Assembly: GCA_016931855.1 (NCBI GenBank)
Contig: JAFGDZ010000069.1
Location: forward strand, 62,001-126,000
DNA: 64,000 nucleotides
Direction of reading: 5' to 3'
DNA from: Bacteroidales bacterium
GTDB lineage: Bacteria; Bacteroidota; Bacteroidia; Bacteroidales; Tenuifilaceae
Shown here: positions 23,945 to 32,887 of the stretch, one piece after another
How positions within the stretch are numbered: position 1 is the first letter of the stretch
How the letters are laid out: the number at the start of each line of letters is the position of its first letter
Translations under genes and position numbers: made by a program
The notes under the pieces: generated by a model
Told to the model about the DNA's origin: nothing
What the model saw: only the letters and a program-made list of their open reading frames with translations
The model's database searches: none

Positions 23945-25312
23945 TTACTCCACCTCAACAACATCAAGTCCAGAGTGTTTAGCACGGCCTACCCCCTTGT
24001 TCTTCCAGTTACCAAAGCGGTAGTAGATCATAGAGCCAACCATTCCGCTAAACCAAGCAATGGGAATGGCCCACCAAATGCCATCCTCGCCCATAACGCT
24101 GCTTAAGGTATAGGCCAAGGGGATACGAATTATCCAAAGGGAGAAAAGGCTAATAAACATAGGTATTAGGGTGGCTCCTGCACCACGCAGCACTCCTCCA
24201 AAAATAAACATGGTTGAGTAAAACACATAGAACACGCTCACAATAACCAAGTAACGCTGCCCTATTTCAACCACATGCGGATCGGTTGTAAAAATGCCCA
24301 TTAACCACTCCCCTTGTATAATTATGAAGATGGTCATTATAACGCAAATGGCCAGAGACATTTTTAGGGTAGCAATAAGCCCACGCTTAACCCTATCAAA
24401 ACGCTTAGCCCCAATATTTTGGCCAACAAAGCCAGCCAATGCTGCGGCAAAGTTCATGGCAGGCATTGATGCCAGCGAATCAATCCTACTTGCAGCGGTA
24501 TAAGCGGCAATAACGTTGGTTCCAAACGTGTTTACAATGCCCATTAGCGCCATCATCCCTAGCGCAACAAAGGTTTGCTGAAAGCCAGAGGGTAAGCCAA
24601 TACGAATACTCTCAATAAAAAGCGCTTTATCAAACTTCATCCCCTTTACATGGAACCCAAAAAGGTAGTGCGTTCGGTTAAGGTGAACTACAGCCGTTGC
24701 AAAAGCACCCGCTTGCGCTAACACCGTTGCCCAAGCAGCACCTGCAATACCCCACTTAAAAACTAGGACAAACAGTAAGTCGAATGCGATATTAAAGATG
24801 GTTGAAATAATTAGGTAGTAGAGCGGTGTTTTTGAATCGCCTATTCCTCTAAGTATCGATGCGGTTCCGTTAAACCCGAAAAAGGTAACCATCCCTGCAA
24901 GGTAAATGTTAAGGTAGGTTTTTGCCTGCGGCATAAGCTCCTCGGGTAGCTGGAGTAGCGTAAATAGCCACTCGCTACTTAGAATACCAACTATTGATAT
25001 AAAAACACCAGCAAACAGCAGGAATATATTTATGGTATCAGCAGCGCGCTTAACCTTATCGTAATCCTTTGCACCAAAGTACTGCGATATTACCACCGAT
25101 GCGCCACTACCAATTCCAATTACAAGTGCAATTACAGCATATATTATGGGAAATGAAGCACCAACTGCAGCTAATGCCTCTTTGCCCAGAAACTTTCCAA
25201 CTATAACGCTATCAACAATATTGTAGAGCTGGTGAAAAACGTTTCCAAGCAGCATGGGAACTGCAAACTGAAATATTAGCTTTCCTTCGTTACCTTCGGT
25301 TAAATCCTTCAT
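23945..25312 (-). CDS. MATE-family multidrug/toxin efflux transporter
   Basis: A 455-residue protein with about twelve hydrophobic helices in two halves, as in MATE antiporters. The N-terminal FAVPMLLGNVFHQLYNIVDSVIVGKFLGKEALAAVG is the family signature, and the second half repeats a related pattern (GLPSGFQQTFVALGMMALMGIVNTFG). MATE proteins export organic cations or metabolites in exchange for Na+ or H+. It lies alone on the minus strand; the substrate cannot be predicted. Confidence 0.92.
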   Translation of the reverse strand: MKDLTEGNEGKLIFQFAVPMLLGNVFHQLYNIVDSVIVGKFLGKEALAAVGASFPIIYAVIALVIGIGSGASVVISQYFGAKDYDKVKRAADTINIFLLFAGVFISIVGILSSEWLFTLLQLPEELMPQAKTYLNIYLAGMVTFFGFNGTASILRGIGDSKTPLYYLIISTIFNIAFDLLFVLVFKWGIAGAAWATVLAQAGAFATAVVHLNRTHYLFGFHVKGMKFDKALFIESIRIGLPSGFQQTFVALGMMALMGIVNTFGTNVIAAYTAASRIDSLASMPAMNFAAALAGFVGQNIGAKRFDRVKRGLIATLKMSLAICVIMTIFIIIQGEWLMGIFTTDPHVVEIGQRYLVIVSVFYVFYSTMFIFGGVLRGAGATLIPMFISLFSLWIIRIPLAYTLSSVMGEDGIWWAIPIAWFSGMVGSMIYYRFGNWKNKGVGRAKHSGLDVVEVE

Positions 25313-25434
25313 CTCATTTTAGTAGCCTGCAAAGTTGCCGATTTTTAAATGGAATCAAAAAAAAGATTGGAGATTTTAGTGGGGGAAGATTCAAGATTTA
25401 AAGTTCCAGGTTTAAGAGAACTATACACTACCAA

Positions 25435-25518
25435 ACACTATACACCATACACCATACACCATACACCATACACCAAACACTATACACCAAACACTAAACA
25501 CCAATCACCAAGCACTAT
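25435..25518. repeat. Heptamer repeat block 5: twelve ACACYAW-type units
   Basis: Twelve contiguous 7-bp units without phase break: ACACTAT, ACACCAT four times, ACACCAA, ACACTAT, ACACCAA, ACACTAA, ACACCAA, TCACCAA, GCACTAT. It lies between the divergent-facing MATE start and the tryptophanase terminator. An open frame across this stretch is only a by-product of the repeat. Confidence 0.95.
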
Positions 25519-25523
25519 AAACC

Positions 25524-25557
25524 AAAACAGCCGCCCTTGTAACGGAGCGGCTGTTTA
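25524..25557 (-). terminator. Terminator-like hairpin after tnaA
   Basis: A 10-bp perfect stem AAACAGCCGC / GCGGCTGTTT with a 12-nt loop, about 50 bp after the tnaA stop. The T-run on the minus side is short (TTTT within GTTTTGG). Confidence 0.65.
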
Positions 25558-25606
25558 TATAGGGTTTAGGGCTAAGGGAAACAAATAATCTTCCCGCCAT
25601 TAGAAA

Positions 25607-26983
25607 CTACTTACATCTTTCTAGTTCAGCAGTAAAGTGGCGCATAATTGGCGCTTCCCAGGTAATTTCGAACCCACGGGTAATTTGGTTGCGGCGGTCG
25701 AATACGTTCTTTAGCGCAACAGCTATAACTTCCATGTGGTTATTGGTGTACACCCTACGGGGTATAGCCAACCGAAGAAGTTCAAGCTTAGGGTAACGGT
25801 TCTCGCGAGTTTCAGGATCTCTATCGGCTAAAATGGCACCAATTTCAACACCCCGCACTCCTGCCTCAAGGTAGAGTTCAATGGCCAGTGTTTGCGCACG
25901 GAACTGCTCCCTTGGCATGTTAGGAAGCACCTTATTCGCATCAACAAAAATGGCATGGCCACCCACTGGCGTTTGGAACGGGATACCAAACTCCGTTAAC
26001 CTGCTGCCAAGGTACTCTACCTGCTTAATACGGGTTTCCAAGTACTCAAACTCGGTTCCCTCGTCAAGCCCAACAGCAAGAGCGTTCATATCGCGCCCCG
26101 ACATACCACCATAGGTTACATACCCCTCAAACATAATGTTAAAAGTGGAGCAGGCTCTCCATAGCTCTTGGCTACGCATGGCAATAAATCCACCCATGTT
26201 AACAATAGCATCCTTTTTTGAGCTCATGGTCATAGCATCGGCGTAGGAGTACATCTCGGCAACAATCTCCTTAATGGTTTTGCTCTCGTATCCCTTTTCG
26301 CGAATCTTAATAAAGTACGCATTCTCGGCAAAGCGAGCCGAGTCAAATACTACAGGCTTACCGTACTTATTAGCAATTTCGCGGGTTTTACGAAGACACT
26401 CCATAGAAACGGGTTGCCCGCCTGCGGTGTTGTTAGTAACGGTTACAATGATAAAAGGCACCTTGCTAGCGTTTTGCGCCATGTAGGCTTCCAGCTTATC
26501 GGTATCGATGTTCCCCTTAAATGGGTGGTAAGCCTCGGTATCGGAAGCAATATCAATAGTTAAATCTACCGCATGAGCCTTACGGAACTCAATGTGCCCC
26601 TTGGTGGTGTCAAAGTGGGAGTTACCAGGAATGTAGTCGCCCTCTTTAATCATTGCAGAGAAAAGAACATTCTCGGCAGCACGCCCCTGGTGTGTTGGCA
26701 AAAAGTGATCGAAACCTAGAATGCGCTTAATGGCATTTTTTAGGTTATAGTATGATGAGGCACCAGCATAGCTCTCGTCGCCAACCATCATTGCCGACCA
26801 TTGCCTGTCGCTCATTGCGCCAGTTCCCGAGTCGGTTAGCAAATCAATAAAAACCTGCTCACTTTTTAGGTTGAAAAGGTTGTACTTTGCATCCTTAATC
26901 CACTGCTCGCGCTCTGCGCGGGTGCTTTTACGGATTGGTTCAACCATCTTAATTTTAAACGATTCTGAAAAAGGCAGTTCCAT
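25607..26983 (-). CDS. tnaA: Tryptophanase (tryptophan indole-lyase)
   Basis: A 458-residue PLP enzyme that splits tryptophan into indole, pyruvate and ammonia. FIDLLTDSGTGAMSD, PTHQGRAAEN, VTNNTAGGQPVSM and the PLP site MSSKKDAIVNMGGF (K257) place it in the tryptophanase/tyrosine phenol-lyase family. The specificity loop reads GVRGVEIGAIL: tyrosine phenol-lyase has an Arg (ERG) where this has Ile (EIG), and DSARFAENAYFIK also follows tryptophanase. The ATG at 26983 starts the conserved MELPFSESFKIKMVEPI; the upstream 9 codons are not family-like. No TnaC-like leader peptide with a conserved Trp was noticed. Indole may act as a signal; pyruvate feeds fermentation. Confidence 0.92.
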   Translation of the reverse strand: MELPFSESFKIKMVEPIRKSTRAEREQWIKDAKYNLFNLKSEQVFIDLLTDSGTGAMSDRQWSAMMVGDESYAGASSYYNLKNAIKRILGFDHFLPTHQGRAAENVLFSAMIKEGDYIPGNSHFDTTKGHIEFRKAHAVDLTIDIASDTEAYHPFKGNIDTDKLEAYMAQNASKVPFIIVTVTNNTAGGQPVSMECLRKTREIANKYGKPVVFDSARFAENAYFIKIREKGYESKTIKEIVAEMYSYADAMTMSSKKDAIVNMGGFIAMRSQELWRACSTFNIMFEGYVTYGGMSGRDMNALAVGLDEGTEFEYLETRIKQVEYLGSRLTEFGIPFQTPVGGHAIFVDANKVLPNMPREQFRAQTLAIELYLEAGVRGVEIGAILADRDPETRENRYPKLELLRLAIPRRVYTNNHMEVIAVALKNVFDRRNQITRGFEITWEAPIMRHFTAELERCK

Positions 26984-27007
26984 GATTCTATGTTTTATAC
27001 GGTTATA

Positions 27008-27015
27008 CAAAATTA
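27008..27015 (-). promoter_or_regulatory. -7 element upstream of tnaA
   Basis: On the minus strand TAATTTTG (27015 to 27008) matches TAnnTTTG, 25 bp before the ATG. No convincing -33 box is seen at 19-21 nt. Confidence 0.45.
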
Positions 27016-27276
27016 GCCCCTACACCAAAGCTGGATAGGAACATAAGTTACAATAAAAGGATAGATTATCGGGCTAGAAGGTATCCCGATTCTTAATGTT
27101 AAGGAAGGTGTACTTTGCCCTAAAACCTATGGAATAAGAGATGTCCATATTTGGAAGTTTAGGTTTATATCTTAACTGCAAACCTAAGATTTAGAGAGGA
27201 AAAAAACAAGGGAAGTTAAAAGTAAAAAGTGAAAGGTTAAAGGTGTGAATTCAATATAAAGGCAATACCCAAATCT
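27016..27276. other. Intergenic region between ubiA and tnaA
   Basis: No gene was found here. The ubiA-proximal half is built of repeat words: GTTAAAAG/GTGAAAGG-like words at 27206-27243 and a 33-bp core that resembles the core of the block at 10145-10279. The tnaA-proximal half is AT-rich unique sequence. Confidence 0.4.
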
Positions 27277-27332
27277 TTTAACTTTTAACTTTTAACTTTT
27301 AACTATTCTCGATTATCAACTCACGTCTCACT
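27277..27332. repeat. Heptamer repeat block 6: eight units in phase
   Basis: TTTAACT four times, then ATTCTCG, ATTATCA, ACTCACG, TCTCACT follow in one 7-bp register and end 6 bp before the ubiA stop codon. The TTTAACT group is complementary to GTTAAAAG-like words 50-70 bp to its left. Confidence 0.88.
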
Positions 27333-27338
27333 AATGCA

Positions 27339-28211
27339 CTAATAGTAGAAGCTAATAATGTTGAATACCATAAATATTATGCTTGCAATTCCATTTAGGG
27401 TACCAAAAGCTACATTAACTCGGCTAATATCCTTTGGGGTTACTATTAGGTGCTGATAAATTAGCAACGCAATAAAAGCAGATGCCCCAATCCAGTAGAA
27501 TAATCCAGATGCCTGAGCAAAACCAATAAGCACCAGAGCAGCCACAGAAACTAGATGCAAGAAATTGGCTATCCATAACGATTTTAGGCGGCCAAAATAC
27601 GCTGGAATGGAGCGCAACATCTCGTCTTTATCGAACTCCTCATCCTGCAATGAATAAATTATATCGAACCCAGAAACCCAGAATAGCACCAGAATTGAGT
27701 ACAGCACAGGTATTACATGAAAGTGCCCCGTTACCGAAAGGTAGGCACCAAGCGGCGCCAAGGCCAACCCCAAACCAAGTACCAAGTGACACAAAACGGT
27801 AAAGCGCTTGGTATAGCTATACCCTAGTATTACCAGAAGCGCAACTGGCGAGAGTAAAAAGGTAAGCAAGTTAATATGATACGCCGCAACCACAAAAAGC
27901 ACAGAGTTTAAAATGGTAAACAGCATTGCCGAACGTGGGGTTACCTTTCCTGCGGGGATTTCCCTTATAGCCGTGCGCGGGTTGCGCTTATCAATAAACC
28001 TATCCACCACCCTATTGAAGCTCATGGCTGCATTTCTAGCAAACACCATACAAAAAAGCACCAGTGCCAGCAATCGCCAGCTAAAGGGGGTATCGGTGAG
28101 GTAGTAAGCCAGAAAAAACCCAGAAAGAGCAAAGGGCATTGCAAAAACAGTATGGCTAAACTTTACCATTGAGAGGTAATTTTTAGCTGATGATATATTA
28201 AAAGCAGCCAT
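27339..28211 (-). CDS. UbiA-family aromatic prenyltransferase (menaquinone-type, MqnP-like)
   Basis: A 290-residue polytopic membrane enzyme with about eight helices. The two Asp-rich Mg2+-diphosphate motifs are present: NRVVDRFID (about residues 65-73, NxxxD type) and DEEFDKDE (about 190-197). KYLSMVKFSHTVFAMPFALSG-like opening and GYSYTKRFT support UbiA. Bacteroidota that use the futalosine route for menaquinone encode this type (MqnP) to prenylate 1,4-dihydroxy-6-naphthoate; a 4-hydroxybenzoate substrate is unlikely in an organism without ubiquinone. No other menaquinone gene is in the window, so the pathway assignment is inference. Confidence 0.82.
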   Translation of the reverse strand: MAAFNISSAKNYLSMVKFSHTVFAMPFALSGFFLAYYLTDTPFSWRLLALVLFCMVFARNAAMSFNRVVDRFIDKRNPRTAIREIPAGKVTPRSAMLFTILNSVLFVVAAYHINLLTFLLSPVALLVILGYSYTKRFTVLCHLVLGLGLALAPLGAYLSVTGHFHVIPVLYSILVLFWVSGFDIIYSLQDEEFDKDEMLRSIPAYFGRLKSLWIANFLHLVSVAALVLIGFAQASGLFYWIGASAFIALLIYQHLIVTPKDISRVNVAFGTLNGIASIIFMVFNIISFYY

Positions 28212-28381
28212 GAAAAATCAGTTCTATGTTTTCGAAAAAAGAAGCGCTAAGGTAGGTTTCCATCATCAATTTTCAAAAGTTTAAAAAAATGAAAGCCACT
28301 TAATGAAATACTTATTAGATTAGTATGCGTAAAAGCAATGTCACGCTCCTTTTGCAAATCCTATTACATAAACTTATTACC

Positions 28382-30619
28382 ATGCGCTACAAATACATAG
28401 CACTACTTATACTACTCAGCTTTTGCCTACAAAGCGCATGGGGACAAAGCCATATAGATTCTCTCCAGCTGCTAGCCAAAACCGCCAGCGGAGAGAATAA
28501 GCTACGCTACACCCTTGAATTGGGGAACATTTACGTCACAAGCAATCCCGACGAAGCGCTAGAACTTGGGCTAAACGTTCTAATGCAAGCCAAAAGGCAA
28601 GGCTATAAAACGATAGAAGGCGATGCCCTAATACTTATGGGACTAGCAAGCCACAGAGCAGAGGAGATGGAGAACGCGCTACGCTACTACAACAAAGCTC
28701 AAAGTGTATTTGTTGAGATGCGCAATAAAAAGCGGCAGATTGACGCCCTAATTGGCATCTCCGAGATATACGAGATGGCAAAAAACCCCGAACTTGCGGT
28801 TCAATACCTTAACAAAGCCCTAATTATTTCCTCGTCGGAGGAGCTTACTAATGACCAAATATTTCTATACTTTAAAATAGGTAAAATTCTTGTTGGGCAG
28901 GGGAAGTACACCCCCGCATTTAACAGCTACGCAAAGGTTTTAAACCTACTAAACGCCCAAAACGTTGAGCCCAATTTACAAAGAGAGTACAAGGCATTTA
29001 CGCACCGACAAATTGGGAATATATACAAAAATCTGGGACAGTTTTCCGAGAGCCTTAAAGCCTACAAGGAGGCGCTAAGAATTCATGGAACCACAACCGA
29101 CTCTATTGATATATCGCAAATTCACAGAGAAATAGGCTTAGCCTTTTTTCTCCTACAACAACACGACAGCTCCTTTACCTACTTCTCCAGCTCATACCGA
29201 ATTAGCAGCATAATTGATGACGGAATAGGCATGATAGGTGCCTCAATGGGACTTGGCGACATTATGTATGAACAGGAGAAGTTTAATCAGGCTATCTTCC
29301 ACTACAATAACAGCGAACGGATTTCGAGGCTAAATGGCTACACCGAGGGGCAAATCAACAGCCTTGTAAAAGCATCACGAGCATACCAGCTCCTGGGCGA
29401 TTACCACACATCAACCAACTACCTAAACACGGCGCTAAACGTTGCCAACCAGAAGGGGCTAAGCAGTTCCATTGCCGATATCTACAGAAACCTATCGGAA
29501 ATAAGCGAACGAGAGGGCCGATACAAGCAATCGCTGGAGTTTTACAAGCTATGGTCGGATCTCCGCGACTCTATTTATAGCGAGGAGAGCGGACAGAAAA
29601 TAGCCAAGCTGCAAATCCTCTACGAGATATCCCAAAAGGATCGGGAAAATGAGATATTAAGGCAGAACAGCGAGATTCAGGAGCTCCAACTTGCAAAATC
29701 GCGATACCAAAGACTTGTGCTTATTTTTGTGCTAATGGTGTTTTTAGTTATCACCATATCGCTCCTTTGGCTATACAATATTAAAAGGAAGGAAGTAGAG
29801 AAGCAGCGCGAAACCGAACTCCGCATTGTTGAGCTAAACAAGGAGCTGGAGCGGCGCATGATATCAGAAATTAAGAAGCAAGAAAAACAGCAGCTACTGC
29901 TGGCTCAGAAATCAAAGCTAGAATCGCTAGGTACCATGGCTGCAGGCATTGCCCACGAAATTAATCAGCCACTAGGGGGTATTTCAATGGGACTAGACAA
30001 TATCCTACTCCGCCTAAACGACAACACACTAAGTCCAACCTACCTAAAGCATAAGGTTGACACACTCTTTCAGAATGTGGATAGAGTAAAGCGCATCATT
30101 GACCATATTAGAAGCTTCTCGCGAAGTCAAAAAATAATATCGTTCGACAGTATTGATGCCAACTTAGTAATTAGCAACTCGTTACTAATGGTTGGCACTC
30201 AGTTTAAAGATCATGGAATTGACCTTTCAGTAAACCTAAAAGAGAACATGCCGCTTGTTATTGGCGACAAGTATAAGCTAGAGCAAGTGGTTCTAAACCT
30301 TTTATCCAACGCACGGCATGCCGTTGAGGAGCGAGAAGAGCAATCGGATCCATTCAACTACAAAAAACAGATTACCGTTACATCATACGACGATGAAACC
30401 AACGTTTACATCTCAATTAAAGACAACGGAGTGGGTATTAGCCAGCAAAACATTGATAAAATATACGATCCCTTCTTCACTACAAAAAAGGAGGGAGTTG
30501 GAACTGGGCTAGGACTATCCATTGCATATGGTTTTATAAAAGACATTCTTGGCGATATTAAGGTTGATAGCGTTGTTGGCCAGTACACCATTTTCACGCT
30601 TGTTATTCCCAAATCGTAG
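28382..30619 (+). CDS. TPR-containing membrane sensor histidine kinase
   Basis: About 745 residues. Starting at 28382, the product has a signal peptide (MRYKYIALLILLSFCLQSAWGQ); an earlier ATG at 28325 would add 19 residues before it. Residues ~25-400 form multiple tetratricopeptide repeats (e.g. ALRYYNKAQSVF, AVQYLNKALII, SLKAYKEALRIHG) predicted to lie in the periplasm. A membrane helix (about 445-465) leads through a coiled coil to the kinase: phospho-acceptor His in MAAGIAHEINQPLGG (H525), N-box NLLSNARHAV, and ATP-lid motifs DNGVGI and GTGLGLSIAYG. It is followed 107 bp later by an NtrC-type regulator, its likely partner. The stimulus is unknown. Confidence 0.88.
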   Translation: MRYKYIALLILLSFCLQSAWGQSHIDSLQLLAKTASGENKLRYTLELGNIYVTSNPDEALELGLNVLMQAKRQGYKTIEGDALILMGLASHRAEEMENALRYYNKAQSVFVEMRNKKRQIDALIGISEIYEMAKNPELAVQYLNKALIISSSEELTNDQIFLYFKIGKILVGQGKYTPAFNSYAKVLNLLNAQNVEPNLQREYKAFTHRQIGNIYKNLGQFSESLKAYKEALRIHGTTTDSIDISQIHREIGLAFFLLQQHDSSFTYFSSSYRISSIIDDGIGMIGASMGLGDIMYEQEKFNQAIFHYNNSERISRLNGYTEGQINSLVKASRAYQLLGDYHTSTNYLNTALNVANQKGLSSSIADIYRNLSEISEREGRYKQSLEFYKLWSDLRDSIYSEESGQKIAKLQILYEISQKDRENEILRQNSEIQELQLAKSRYQRLVLIFVLMVFLVITISLLWLYNIKRKEVEKQRETELRIVELNKELERRMISEIKKQEKQQLLLAQKSKLESLGTMAAGIAHEINQPLGGISMGLDNILLRLNDNTLSPTYLKHKVDTLFQNVDRVKRIIDHIRSFSRSQKIISFDSIDANLVISNSLLMVGTQFKDHGIDLSVNLKENMPLVIGDKYKLEQVVLNLLSNARHAVEEREEQSDPFNYKKQITVTSYDDETNVYISIKDNGVGISQQNIDKIYDPFFTTKKEGVGTGLGLSIAYGFIKDILGDIKVDSVVGQYTIFTLVIPKS

Positions 30620-30726
30620 TACAATGATGTAACCATTTTGCCTTTTGGCGTAAATCATTTTGGAACACGGAAGGCAATACGTACCTTAACCAATTACTAC
30701 AGTTTCTACAACTCTAATACGAGGCT

Positions 30727-32100
30727 ATGCTAAACATACTTGTTCTTGACGATGAAAAGGTTTTTCGTGACGAGATAACCGAATTCCTTGAGAATGATAA
30801 TTTCAAAGTGTTTTCCGCCGAGAAACCATCGGAAGCCTTTAGCATTCTTGAAATTAACGAGATAGACGTAATGATACTTGACCTCAGGCTTCCTGAGATG
30901 GATGGTATCCAAGTGCTCCAAAAAGTTAGACAAGCATGGCCCGACATTGAGGTTATAATGATTACCGGCCATGGCGACATGGATGCCGTTATTCAGGCCA
31001 TGCGGAACGGAGCAGTTGAGTTCTTTCCCAAACCCTTCCGTTTGCTGGACATGAAAGCAGCCATCCAACGCACCAAGCGCTTCATCAACCTAAACCATCG
31101 GCTTAAGGAGATAAAGCAATCGTACAACTTCCTATCAAAAGAGCTAAGAGAAAACGTTGGTTACGAGATAATTGGCAACAGCAATGCCATTCGCCAAGTA
31201 GTTGACCTAATGAGCCGTGTTGCTAAAGCCGACTCCACATCGGTTCTTATTACAGGCGAAAGCGGTACAGGGAAAGAGCTTGTAGCACGGGGCATTCACT
31301 TTTTAAGCAACCGTAATAGCGCATACTTTCATGCCGTAAACTGCTCTGCTATACCCGACACCCTGTTTGAAAGCGAATTCTTTGGACACAAAAAGGGCTC
31401 ATTTACCGGAGCAACCGAAGACAAGGAGGGCTGGTTTGAGATTGCCCATGGCGGAACCCTTTTCCTTGATGAGGTAGTAGAAATCCAGCCCAACATGCAA
31501 AGCAAGCTGCTACGCGTTCTTGAGGAGCGCAAAATACGCCGCATTGGTGCAGCAAACGATATTCCCGTTGATGTACGTATTATTGCAGCCACCAACCAGA
31601 ACATAAAAAAATTCCTTGAGGAGGGGAAGCTTCGAAACGACCTGTACTTTAGGCTAAACTCCTTTGAAATAAATATTCCTCCCCTACGAGAGCGCCGCGA
31701 GGACATTCCCGAACTGCTCAACTACTACGTAAAGATTTTAAGCACAAAGCTCAATAGAAAAGTCAAGGGCTTTGAGGCGAGCCTAATACGCCGTTTGCAA
31801 TCGTACGATTTTCCGGGCAATGTACGCGAGCTCCGCAACATGGTTGAACGCGCAATTATCCTTTCCGATAACGAAACGCTAACCATTAAGGACTTCGCAT
31901 TCATGGGCATTTCCGACATGGAGGAGCTATTTTTACCCGAACCTGAACTTGAGATTTTTGACCTTGACGAAATTGAGAAGCGAGTTATTCTAAAAGCGCT
32001 TGAACGCTCGGGTTACAAGAAAACAGAAGCGGCCCAGCTGCTAAATATCACACGCCAAGCACTGGATAGACGACTAGAGAAGTATGATATTGATGTGTGA
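30727..32100 (+). CDS. Sigma54-dependent NtrC-family response regulator
   Basis: A 457-residue regulator with three domains: receiver (phospho-Asp D52 in MILDLRLPEMDG), AAA+ activator (Walker A GESGTGKE about 177-184, sigma54-contact loop GSFTGA 224-229, Walker B LFLDEV 245-250, R-finger region LRNDLYFRLN) and a Fis-type helix-turn-helix (KKTEAAQLLNITRQALDRRLEKY). The usual GAFTGA loop is GSFTGA here, a tolerated variant. It activates sigma54 promoters when phosphorylated, most likely by the TPR kinase just upstream. No -24/-12 promoter was recognised nearby, so targets may be elsewhere. Confidence 0.93.
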   Translation: MLNILVLDDEKVFRDEITEFLENDNFKVFSAEKPSEAFSILEINEIDVMILDLRLPEMDGIQVLQKVRQAWPDIEVIMITGHGDMDAVIQAMRNGAVEFFPKPFRLLDMKAAIQRTKRFINLNHRLKEIKQSYNFLSKELRENVGYEIIGNSNAIRQVVDLMSRVAKADSTSVLITGESGTGKELVARGIHFLSNRNSAYFHAVNCSAIPDTLFESEFFGHKKGSFTGATEDKEGWFEIAHGGTLFLDEVVEIQPNMQSKLLRVLEERKIRRIGAANDIPVDVRIIAATNQNIKKFLEEGKLRNDLYFRLNSFEINIPPLRERREDIPELLNYYVKILSTKLNRKVKGFEASLIRRLQSYDFPGNVRELRNMVERAIILSDNETLTIKDFAFMGISDMEELFLPEPELEIFDLDEIEKRVILKALERSGYKKTEAAQLLNITRQALDRRLEKYDIDV

Positions 32101-32142
32101 GGCGTGGGGAAAGGTGAAAACCAAAAGGTTAAACAACTAAAA

Positions 32143-32652
32143 CTAGTCACTAAACACTAACCCCTTATATAAGGTATAGTTCTCATCATCAAAACAAACA
32201 AGAACTACCTTCTCGGGCAAAAGGTTGCCTAGCAAAAAGTTGCGAATGGCACCAATGGCAACTTTGGCAGCCTCAACTTTTGGATAACCATAAATGCCAG
32301 TGCTAATACTAGGAAACGCTATCGTCTTTATGCCATTATCCCGCGCCAGAATAAGGCTATTGGTATAAGCACTAAACAGCAGACTCTCCTCGTTACTTCC
32401 GCCTCCCCGCCAAATTGGGCCAACAGTATGTATTACATACCTAGCCGGTAAATTATAACCATGGGTTAACCTAGCCTCCCCTGTGGGACAACCGCCAATT
32501 GTCCTGCACTCAGCAAGCAGCCCCTTACCAGCAGCGCTATGTATAGCCCCATCAACGCCACCACCACCCAATAAACTTTCGTTAGCGGCGTTCACTATAG
32601 CATCAACATTTACCTTGGTAATATCTCCTTTCAAAACATCAATGTGCACCAT
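32143..32652 (-). CDS. Macro-domain ADP-ribose-binding/deacylase protein
   Basis: A 169-residue protein that is a single macro domain of the YmdB/MacroD type. [34 protein letters not shown] contains the catalytic/ligand Asn-Asn and the GGGGVDG loop; [22 protein letters not shown] and [13 protein letters not shown] form the phosphate-binding part. Such enzymes remove O-acetyl from O-acetyl-ADP-ribose or ADP-ribose from proteins. The last five codons (Leu-Val-Phe-Ser-Asp) are encoded within two heptamer repeat units, TCACTAA and ACACTAA. Confidence 0.92.
   Translation of the reverse strand: MVHIDVLKGDITKVNVDAIVNAANESLLGGGGVDGAIHSAAGKGLLAECRTIGGCPTGEARLTHGYNLPARYVIHTVGPIWRGGGSNEESLLFSAYTNSLILARDNGIKTIAFPSISTGIYGYPKVEAAKVAIGAIRNFLLGNLLPEKVVLVCFDDENYTLYKGLVFSD
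32147..32160. repeat. Heptamer repeat pair overlapping the macro-domain gene 3' end
   Basis: TCACTAA and ACACTAA (32147-32160) are in the same word class as the 25435 and 61967 blocks. GTGAAA- and GTTAAA-like words lie just left, at about 32114-32134. Confidence 0.6.
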
Positions 32653-32820
32653 AATCCTCCATTCCTAGTTTTGATAAATAAAAATAACTGATTAAATTGA
32701 TATCATCTAGCCAATTCACTATCTGTTTTTTACAAAAACAAAAACCATTTTAACAGGATATAATGTAAAGCAAAACAGCCGCGTTTTAACTCTCGGTAAC
32801 AAAACAAAGGCCTGTACGCT

Positions 32821-32852
32821 GTTGTTCTAAGAGCAAAACTTTACTAACTTTG
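32821..32852 (+). promoter_or_regulatory. Promoter of the lipoprotein gene
   Basis: TAACTTTG (32845-32852) matches TAnnTTTG, with GTTG (32821-32824) 20 nt upstream as a near -33 box. The ATG lies 36 bp downstream. Confidence 0.6.
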
Positions 32853-32887
32853 ATAAGGATTTACTAAACCACAAAAATTTGGAAAAC

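Noticed and set aside
25435-25518. Possible CRISPR-like array
   Set aside because: The units are 7 bp, contiguous and without spacers, and no cas gene is nearby.
25349-25588. A 79-codon open frame running through the TATACACCA-rich stretch
   Set aside because: It is a by-product of the 7-bp tandem repeat: the predicted protein is a low-complexity Thr/His/Tyr/Pro string and it overlaps a terminator hairpin.
25607-26983. Tyrosine phenol-lyase instead of tryptophanase
   Set aside because: The Arg that binds the phenol ring in tyrosine phenol-lyase (ERG) is Ile here (EIG), and the DSARFAENAYFIK segment follows tryptophanase.
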